From NCBI GenBank assembly GCA_940671915.1, contig CALNVZ010003434.1, positions 5,491,091 to 5,555,090 of the forward strand: DNA of 64,000 nucleotides. Direction: 5' to 3'. The translations under genes were made by a program, and so were the position numbers. The stretch's first letter is position 1. Each line of letters opens with the position of its first letter. Under the pieces are notes generated by a model. It was given only the letters and a program-made list of their open reading frames with translations. It had not been told where the DNA came from and searched no databases. Origin of the DNA: Paracentrotus lividus. Its lineage: Eukaryota > Echinodermata > Echinoidea > Camarodonta > Echinidae. This document shows, one piece after another, positions 57,299 to 64,000 of this stretch.

Positions 57299-60200
57299 TG
57301 TGCGTATATGTTAGTGTATATATACATTTATCCCAAATAATCATGACTATAGTTTATATACACCATGGACTCGGGGGGGGGGGGAATCAATTTCCACGAT
57401 GAAACATTTGTTTCTCGCAAACTCGTAGCTCTCCTCTTTTATTATCTGCCTCAGCCGAACACGATTAAAAAAAAAAAAAAATTTCTACTCTCACACAGCC
57501 ATGCTTTAAATACTCAATTAACCATTAATCCCGTCGGGATCTCCACATAATGTCATAGAAAAGACACGATACCAACCCTAATGAGTGTGTTGCTGAAAAA
57601 GGCAATGGCAATACAATTTATGTCATATGATGACACCAATATATTTTATAAACACAGTGATGTGGAATGTCTTACTCAAAATTTTAATCGTGAACTCATA
57701 AAGGTTAGCAAATGGCTTGAAGCAAATAAATTACAACTTAATTATGAAAAGACCCATGTAATGGTGTTCAATTAATCGAAAGCCAGTGAAAACGAAATTA
57801 AAACATACATGAATGGCAATATAATTCAACATGCAAATACTATACAATTTTTAGGAATTAGTATAGATAAAGATTTGAAACGGAAGACTCATGTTTATGA
57901 TGTATTACGTTAAGTCTCCAAAACAATAGGAATAATCAGTAAACTTCTTAAAGACATCTTACCCCAAAATATTATTCTTATATTGTATAATTCATTGATT
58001 TTACCCTATACATCATACTGTAATATTATTTGGGGATTTGGCAAACAACACTTGTTGAATCGCATCTTTCTTCGACAAAAGAGGGCAGTTCGTATAATAT
58101 GCCACAAACCCTTTCTATGTTATAGCAGACCTCTTTTCTTAAAATTAAATATAATGCCAATTTCATTACTACATGATTTTCAACTATGTGTTTTTATGTA
58201 TTCCTATCATAACAACCTATTACCCAACAATTTTGGCAATATTGTTCAAACCAACAGAGATATACATCGATATAAGACTAGAATTTCAGCTGATACTCGT
58301 GCAATTTATGGTCAATATTCTTTCTCTAACAATATATTTTTATGCAAGGGTCCCATATTCTGGAATAGATTACGATACATTTCGAATAGTGCAATACTCT
58401 ACAAACTTTTAAAAGACATCTAAAAATCCCCTTGATGCAGAATATGTGAGAATGATATATAATCAATTATACTTATGTTATACTTTGTACTAGATTCCCC
58501 AAAGTTGTATTTAGTTTATCGTCTTGTTTTGTTTTAAATTATGTAATTTCAGGATCATCAATTTATATAGATATAGTGACTGCCATGAGGTGCAATAGTT
58601 GTTTCTAAAGCTCGAGGGGGCCTTCCATCCAGCTTTGACCCCGAGGCTTGCCGAGGGGTTATAGCTGGATGGAAGGCCCCCGAGAGCCTTTAGAAACAAC
58701 TATGCCCCGAATATTAAGGCAGTCACTATATATTTTATATACCGAAGACAAAAACACCATTTTTTTTTGCCTAGCACCAGCGTAGAACCTCTGCAGAACA
58801 TTATCCAGCTCTGAATTTGGCAGTTCGTTCACGCTAACGTTAGATCTTCTTCACAAACATTCACGGCAAATTTCACGGAATTATTAGTGTTCTTACTATC
58901 TGCTGCATGAATTAAATCACGCAATTGATCTTCATCCAAAAGTTCGAATGGCGGAACGCTGTCCAGTGCCATTGTTGCGTTAAATTCACGTAAAAAAGGT
59001 AAACAAATCCAAATTAACCGCCTTAAAAGTTTCGTACCGTCTGAGCTGCGCAATCTAATGTTATGCTACAGTCACACAGACACTTACGTTGAGTTACGTC
59101 CAGTTGCGTCCAAAAATTATTTTCTTTTCTGCAGATCCCCACGGATGCCTACCCGTCATAGTCAGCAGTGGAAATATTGATAATTTCGTTCATCCAGTAA
59201 AACAAAGAAATACATAAGAAATGATAGAATAGAAGATGAAATAAGATTAGAACATCACAAACGTATCTATACGTAAGTGTCTGTGTGACTGCCGCATTAG
59301 CAATCAATTTATTGCATTGCGAATATACGGTGTCTGCGCTCGCACAAAACACGGATCGTATCAACAATTGACTGCCGTTGAAAAAAATGACTATTGAAAA
59401 CGACTATCGAACGATGACTATTGAACGCTCAGCCTCCCTGGCCAGGCATGGCTAAAACTATGACCAGACTTTTGACCAATCAGAGGACAGGATTATTCAA
59501 CATTCTTAGCATGAGTTATTTAATAAGTTCTATTTGACTTCTCGATGATCCTTTCACTATTCTTATAAATGTTCCCACATATATGTAATATTATATTTTG
59601 TATGAACCATTTTATATTTCTTGATTTGTATGTTTTTATGAATGTTTTTTATGAAAGTGGTGAATAAAGTTCAATTCAATATCATATGCATAATTATTTT
59701 TTTCATTGCGAAGTCTAAACTTCTGCAAGAAAGGACTGCATTTTCCCTCCTGAATAACTTACATTACTTTTAAGTTGCCCATTTTTCAGATTGCATTCTT
59801 TGTTTGTGACCTATCAGAGTTAATGGGGTCCATGATGTCGTCTTCCACTATGCCTACTTTTTTAAAATCAATTTATTTGATCGTAGGGTAGGCCTAATTC
59901 TTCCCACTTATTTTTAGATGATGTTATTTTGAGTCGATGATGATGATGATGATGATCCACATCATTTATACTGCGCCATATTTTTGTTAAAAACATTCAA
60001 AGGCGCAGGCTCATCCAAATTAAGTTTATTACTACATTTCTGCCGAAATAAATTAGTTTTGGGTCATGATTTGAAGTGTTCGATGCTGTCAATTTCTCGA
60101 AGCGACGAAGGGAGGGAGTTCCAAACACGTGGAGCAATGGATGACAAGGCACGGTCTCCATATCCCATAAGGTGTGTGATAGGAACTTGAAGATTAATGC

Positions 60201-60542
60201 CAGTTGATCTGTGATATCCTGTACTATCATGCTTATTGTTCTTATTATTATGGTTTCATGTATTCATGACTGTATTGTAGGTGTTCCAACAGAGACAGGA
60301 CGGTTCGGTTGACTTTTATCTCGCATGGTCTGAATACAAGAATGGTTTTGGAAACGTCTCTGGCGAACACTGGCTTGGTAACGACAACATTCATCGCCTT
60401 TCGACACAAAATACCTACGAACTACGAATTAATCTCGAAGATTTCGAAGGAAATACTCGCTACGCCCTCTATAACAGTTTCAGTCTTACTAACGAAGCTA
60501 CTAACTACAGACTAGCCATTGGTGCTTATTCAGGAAATGCGG
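53284..60542 (+). CDS. Right-arm fibrinogen-related lectin gene, exons 1-5 (terminal exon missing)
   Basis: Exons 53284-53323, 54007-54174, 56218-56319, 57063-57196 and 60281-60542, all with AG/GT borders and matching phases (1-1, 1-1, 1-1, 1-0, 0-1), and no stop or frameshift. The predicted secreted protein has a hydrophobic leader, a three-Cys module, an EGF-like domain and the first two thirds of an FBG domain. Translation would run past exon 5 into intron or require an exon beyond the window. None resembling exon 6 occurs between 60543 and 64000. Without it the calcium loop, the second disulfide and the ligand pocket are absent. It may be a truncated pseudogene, or may splice to something downstream. 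Introns 2, 3 and 4 contain a Tc1-like element, an F1 fragment and LINEs, respectively. Confidence 0.8.
54007..54174 (+). CDS. Lectin exon 2 (right arm): 56-residue Cys-rich module
   Basis: Open, phase 1-1, acceptor ATTGCAG and donor [30 protein letters not shown] then [13 protein letters not shown]. Three cysteines leave one unpaired, which in related lectins often supports disulfide-linked oligomers (inference). The fold is not recognised. Confidence 0.88.
54479..56157. mobile_element. Tc1-like TIR element, 1679 bp (right arm, uninterrupted)
   Basis: TA|CAGTTGTCCGCAAAATTG and CAAATTTGCGGACAACTG|TA. It fills most of the intron between exons 2 and 3. It contains the empty target TTCTATTGTT (54583-54592, reverse strand) of the LINE seen in the left arm. 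Both halves carry an inverted CAAAGACCATGCAACC block, and frames such as [15 protein letters not shown] end in TAA near the right end. No full transposase. Confidence 0.88.
56218..56319 (+). CDS. Lectin exon 3 (right arm): EGF-like domain
   Basis: [20 protein letters not shown] then [12 protein letters not shown]; six cysteines with EGF spacing. Phase 1-1, 102 bp, acceptor TTCCTAG and donor GAAG|GTAGGA. Confidence 0.93.
56540..56970. repeat. F1-family fragment, truncated (right arm)
   Basis: Inverted counterpart of 29150-29575. The match stops abruptly near 56525-56540 at a CTTTAAT-type microhomology. The rest of the element (over 4 kb in the left arm) is missing. Confidence 0.75.
57063..57196 (+). 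CDS. Lectin exon 4 (right arm): start of the fibrinogen domain
   Basis: 134 bp, phase 1 in, phase 0 out, acceptor TGTCCAG and donor GGACG|GTGGGT. It encodes [20 protein letters not shown], then [17 protein letters not shown] and RDGGGWT. The two cysteines form the first FBG disulfide in the family. Confidence 0.95.
57251..57296 (+). repeat. Microsatellite (GT)n
   Basis: About 20 GT repeats with one TATA interruption, partner of the (CA)n at 28833. Confidence 0.95.
58573..58735. repeat. Hairpin MITE (about 163 bp)
   Basis: TATAGTGACTGCC at one end and GGCAGTCACTATA at the other. CTTCCATCCAGC and TTTCTAAAGCTC pair with GCTGGATGGAAG and a GAGCCTTTAGAAA-like partner across a GC-rich loop. Confidence 0.8.
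58829..59053 (-). other. Unassigned 74-codon ORF in the insertion
   Basis: Reads [20 protein letters not shown] then [20 protein letters not shown]. The D-x-K-NT-x3-x-K-A layout is reminiscent of the N-terminal part of transposon-derived tyrosine-recombinase-like proteins, but the match is too short to assert. Confidence 0.25.
59071..59291. mobile_element. Small MITE with perfect 20-bp TIR
   Basis: AGTCACACAGACACTTACGT at the left end and its exact reverse complement at the right end, about 221 bp in total. No coding capacity. Confidence 0.85.
59930..60240 (-). mobile_element. LINE 3' remnant (right arm)
   Basis: Partner of 25446-25750. [19 protein letters not shown] in one minus frame and a (CAT)n tail at 59936-59957. 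It lies immediately upstream of lectin exon 5. Confidence 0.7.
60281..60542 (+). CDS. Lectin exon 5 (right arm): middle of the fibrinogen domain
   Basis: [20 protein letters not shown] through [20 protein letters not shown] to NAG, then donor GCGG|GTAATA. 262 bp, phase 0 in, phase 1 out. An unbroken join to exon 4 gives [14 protein letters not shown], the family consensus. Confidence 0.95.
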
Positions 60543-61107
60543 GTAATATTTACGTTTAAGATGTAGACGCAGGGTAAACAACAGGCGCAATATGAAAGAG
60601 AAAGAAAGAAAGAAAAAAAAAAAGAAAAAAAGATGTGCCTGAATCATTTTTAATACCCGACCATTTTCGCAGAGTGTATTTCATGTCATGTGCCGTATTT
60701 TGAAAATGTGTTATACCCCTCAATTCTTCACACTGTTGAAAAAACAACAATTGCATTGCTTAAACACGGTATTAAACAAATTTGGTGTCACTTCTGTACT
60801 AACTAAAAAGGCCTGTATGCACTTTTTCGTGTTTTTTGTTTTTTGTTTTTGTGGGGCTTTTTTTTTAAAGGTGCTATCTTCAGACACAACATTTCAGAGG
60901 TATACCTTTCGTAGTTTGGTAGTCAAATCACATCCTAAGTCAAGGGGTCGTCCAATATTGTTGCCCCCCCCTTTTTCTAATTTTTTTTTGTATAACAAGT
61001 GGTATTATACTGATAACATTGAAATATATTACCAAATCACTGAATGTTGCACAGAGTTGCTCTGGTATCTACATTATATTAGCCAAACAATAATATAGGT
61101 TAATGTG

Positions 61108-61110
<3 letters not shown>

Positions 61111-61156
<46 letters not shown>
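61111..61156 (+). repeat. Poly(A) tract (46 A)
   Basis: Uninterrupted; the left arm has 22 T at the same place. Confidence 0.95.
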
Positions 61157-61157
<1 letters not shown>

Positions 61158-61279
61158 AGATACGGGACATTGAAGTTGCCAGGATTGATTGTCATGTAGG
61201 CTAGAGTTACGCAATCAATGAAATTGGACTCTAGTAGATATCGCAATTAAAAGAAAAGAAAAAAGAAACGCTCCAAATT

Positions 61280-61470
61280 TTAGTTTTCTATTCTTCGGAC
61301 GGGCAGCCGCTGAGCAGCGCAAGATGGACGTTGCTCTATCCCCCAAACAGGGTAGCAGCAATTACAATTTTTTAACGTCTTTTAGTATGACTCGGCCGGG
61401 GATTAAACCAACGACGTTCCGATTATAAGGCGGACGGTCTATCCAGTGAGCCAACACATCGGTTAACAAA
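61280..61470 (-). mobile_element. tRNA-derived SINE (right arm, uninterrupted)
   Basis: The tRNA-like head (about 61398-61460, minus) reads TGGCTCACTGGATAGACCG then GGTTTAATCCCCGGCCGAGT, and continues into a body with AAAGACGTTAAAAAATTG and CTGCTACCCTG. It has box A and box B but no acceptor-stem closure. Confidence 0.75.
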
Positions 61471-61974
61471 CGAGTGAAACTCGACTTTACTCTGTCAAAA
61501 CCGTATTTAACTTTATTGAACTGTCACGATCTATAACGAAGTGTATAACAAAGATTGAAAAATTGTTTAAGCTGGGGCACTTGTACCCTTTTCCGAGCCA
61601 ACAGCACACCCTCAAAATTAATGGTGAGAAATGGCAATGACAAAAACCAATCTACACAAATAAAAAAAAAGGGTAGGCCTACAGTTTACAGACAATGAGT
61701 AACATCTTTAGAATGTACATGTCAGAAAATTTATTGTCTTTACTTGAACATTTTGGAAGGGTATCGAAAAGAGTTACAGGCCTATAGGGGCGGATCCAGC
61801 ATTCGCCAATAGGGGGGGGGCAGATTTTTTTTCACCAAAATTTCCCTTGATCAGCGTTTTGAAAAGCTAAGGAGGGGGGGGGGGCTGTTATAGGCCTATA
61901 GACACTTAATTAAACTTAATCTCGTTTTTTTTTTAATGAACAAGCCCATGTATTTCTAATGCCATGCTTATAAA

Positions 61975-63060
61975 GAAGATACATATCTCTTTAAATAATG
62001 CTAGCGCAAAGCGCGAGCCGAAATCTTTTGATATATCACCTTGAAAACATTAAATTTTAAGCGTTTTTGTGCTAAGCTCATAAAGAAAATACTTATCTCA
62101 TTAAACAATGCGAGCGCGAAGCCCGAACTGAAAATTTAAAGATATGTCAACCTGAAAACAGTGCATTTTTAACCGTTTCTATGCTATGTTTATTAGGAAT
62201 ATTATCTTATTAAAAAATGCGAGCGCGAAGCGTGAGCTGAAAATTGTAGATATATCAACCTAAAACAGTGCATTTACAGTTTTTTTTAATGCTATGCTTC
62301 TTAAGAAGATACATACATGTATCTCATTAAACAATGCGAGCGCGAAGCGCGAGCTGAAAATTTTAGATAATTATATTAACCTGAAAACAGTGTTTTATAA
62401 GCGTTTTTAATGCTTATAAAGAAGATATATATCTTAAAGCGAGAGCGAACTGACCAACCCTGTTATTGACTGTGTGTTATAAATATTCTTAAAATATACC
62501 ATTCAAAAAAAAACTATCAACAATACAGTGCATAGATTAACCTATAATTTAATTTGTATTGGGAAACTAAAATGTTTTGAGGAGAAAAGTATTTGTTTTG
62601 CTATTTGGTAAAATGATTAACGGTGTGTGAATTGATTGAGCAGTGAAAAAATGTGTTATTATTAAATTGGGCCTTTTTTGTAAGACTACACCGCTCAGGA
62701 TGTCGTATTATGGGTCAGGAATCGGGGCCGAATTGAGAAGTTGAGGACTAGAGATTGCTCCTGGTTCGTGTTGGCTTATATATATATATATATTAAACAA
62801 TGCGAGATATTTTTTTCTTCTATATATTCCAACTTGAAAACAGTGCATTTTAAGCAATTTTTGTGCTGTGCTCAAGAGGATAATTATATAATTAAACAAA
62901 ATAAGGGCGAAGCACGAGCATTTTTTTTATATGTTAAACCTCAAAACGAGACTATATTGGTTTTTTTTTTCATCTTTTTGGAAATGATTATATGCCAATC
63001 TTATTGAAAAATAATGCGAGCGCAAAGCGCGAACTGAACATTGTCGGTATATCAAATTGA
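61975..63060 (+). repeat. Degenerate minisatellite, ATGCGAGCGCGAAGCGCGAGC core
   Basis: About seven or eight units of roughly 105-120 bp. Each has the palindromic core, then TGAAAATTTTAGATATATC-like, CCTGAAAACAGTGCATTT-like and AAGAAGATACATATCTCATT-like phrases. Cores lie near 62000, 62110, 62218, 62334, 62440, 62898 and 63012. Cores also occur singly at 30751 and 36210. Noncoding. Confidence 0.8.
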
Positions 63061-63104
63061 AAACAGTAGGCCTACATTATTTTTAAGTTTCTTTGTGCTA
63101 TGCT

Positions 63105-63320
63105 TATCTCACTGTAAACATAAATTAGTCATTGGTGCTTATAAATTAGTCAAAACGACTAATTTATATTAGTCCAGTCTCAGTGACTTAATTACCTCAG
63201 TCAAGACTAGTTTAGGTAAGTCATTTTGACCAATATAAACAAGACATTTAACAAATGACTTATTTACATTGGTCACATGACTAACAAATGACATGTAGAC
63301 CTACAAATGACTTATTTATG
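63105..63320. repeat. Cluster of GACTTA/GACTAA repeats
   Basis: Many short forward and inverted copies of TGACTTAT and TTAGTCA words, including AATTAGTCAAAACGACTAAT, forming small hairpins. Possibly a MITE. No coding signal. Confidence 0.5.
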
Positions 63321-63399
63321 GTCAGAGGCTAGGCCTACGGCGCACGTAACAGTGATTCGCGGTCAAACCACACGGACACATGCTGACATGGTAAAAACA

Positions 63400-64000
63400 A
63401 AACGACATCGAATGCAACGCCCAAGAACATGAAGAATTAGATCCATCTTAGGATATCGTTGAAAATGCTTTTAAAGACCAAGGTAAGTTTTAAGTCATAT
63501 TCTATTTTTAACGCGAATCCCGAACATGGAAGAAATTGTGATGTTAAATTTTTATTGTAGCCCCACATGCTCAATTCCACGTTAGTTGTATGCTTATATC
63601 TTGGAATACTAGTAATTTGTAGTTGCAGAACACGCTCTATACTCGGATGGTGTGCTGAATGATTATAGTTATGATATGATGATGATAGGGCGCTCGTCAA
63701 GGTTACGATCTAGACACGTCTTCCCGGGATTTGACCACTAATTTACCTTTTTTGGACATTTGAAAATTGGTGAGTGTAATTCCAGAAAGACATTATCGAT
63801 AATATTATATTATAGCTTTGAACTGAATCGGTTATAGATAGTTTGGTGAACAGACTAAAGTGATATCATGAATGAAAGCAGCAATTCCAATCGGCCAGTT
63901 GAGATTGACACTATGTCGGGTGCCACGTACGCAAGCGCCGCTCACAGACCGGCACGTGACACGGCTAGCATAGGCGGGGAGAGAGGTGACACAGGGGTCA
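63400..64000 (+). CDS. Possible 5' end of a further gene (runs off the window)
   Basis: An ATG at 63868 opens a frame to the edge of the window: MNESSNSNRPVEIDTMSGAT then YASAAHRPARDTASIGGERG (44 codons). The exon could begin at an acceptor-like TTATATTATAG ending at 63815. A strong donor-like CCAAG|GTAAGT at 63482/63483 could close an upstream 5' exon. GC content rises clearly here. The product is not recognised, and the call rests on composition and splice-like signals only. Confidence 0.35.

Larger units (their letters stand above)
58570..59515. mobile_element. Right-arm-only insertion in the LINE 3' UTR
   Basis: The left arm runs straight across (GGATCAAAATTTATAAGTTC in reverse complement). 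The insert begins with the hairpin MITE (58573-58735), followed by an unassigned ORF (58829-59053), a small TIR element (59071-59291) and unique sequence. It may be several nested events. A target duplication is not resolved. Confidence 0.6.
57545..59690 (+). mobile_element. CR1/L2-group LINE 3' fragment (right arm)
   Basis: 57581-57775 encodes MSYDDTN, then [20 protein letters not shown] stop follows at 57773-57775, then further fragments with [11 protein letters not shown], and 57983-58423 reads [14 protein letters not shown] through GPIFWNRL to the C-terminus. The catalytic box is SYDD instead of the usual F/YADD in both arms, and in-frame stops occur, so it is dead. The 3' end is GAATAAAGTTCAATTCAATA. 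It is interrupted by 58570-59515. Confidence 0.85.
50260..61946. repeat. Right arm of the giant palindrome
   Basis: Inverted counterpart of 22983-49035. The outer edge lies at AATGAACAAGC near 61946, after which the sequence changes to an unrelated minisatellite. It holds one EGF exon and lectin exons 1-5. Confidence 0.9.

Noticed and set aside
1..64000. CRISPR array, prophage or bacterial operon
   Set aside because: No regularly spaced short repeats with unique spacers, no long contiguous ORFs; introns and LINE/SINE content show a eukaryotic genome.

Overview
This is a eukaryotic window: AT-rich, intron-containing and crowded with transposable elements. It most resembles a marine invertebrate deuterostome (an echinoderm or similar). 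That rests on a secreted EGF plus fibrinogen-domain lectin gene, CR1/L2-type and other LINE remnants, a tRNA-derived SINE, and many foldback/TIR elements. The species cannot be named from the sequence. There are no bacterial-type genes, rRNAs or CRISPR arrays.

Layout. 1-20.9 kb holds almost only repeats: foldback elements at 590-2000, 2265-3265, 8740-12125 and 12118-14200; a TIR family starting CCGTCACACTGAG at 6486-7506, 15352-15947 and 16013-16692 with fragments near 19.9 and 20.7 kb; a composite insertion at 16705-19827 with an internal tandem duplication; and a hairpin at 20082-20242. From about 22,983 to 61,946 the window is one giant imperfect palindrome, with its axis near 49.0-50.3 kb. 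Each arm carries a copy of the same gene, transcribed outward from the axis. Beyond 61,946 lie a minisatellite with the core GCGCGAAGCGCG and the possible start of another gene at the right edge.

The gene. I reconstruct a six-exon secreted fibrinogen-related lectin: signal peptide, a 56-residue three-cysteine module, one EGF-like domain, and a fibrinogen C-terminal domain split over three exons. All splice sites and phases fit, giving 951 nt (316 aa). The right-arm copy (53284-60542, +) has clean exons 1-5, but the arm ends before exon 6, so it lacks the calcium- and ligand-binding end. The left-arm copy (22626-45936, -) has the terminal exon 6 (22626-22870) just outside the palindrome, but exons 1 and 4 carry frameshifts as assembled.

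History and caveats. The arms differ by about 3% in the exons I compared and by several clean transposon insertions whose empty sites survive in the other arm: a 5'-truncated LINE with a 10-bp target duplication, a 981-bp TA-flanked TIR element, and a 408-bp hairpin with a 14-bp target duplication. The left arm also has a 5.45-kb tandem duplication that doubles the EGF exon. Both 25-N gaps (22447-22471 and 42894-42918) border a 1.5-1.6 kb near-copy of nearby sequence that interrupts an otherwise continuous element. This strongly suggests local misassembly, so duplications and frameshifts in this window need checking against raw reads. The palindrome could be a true inverted duplication or two divergent haplotypes joined head to head.
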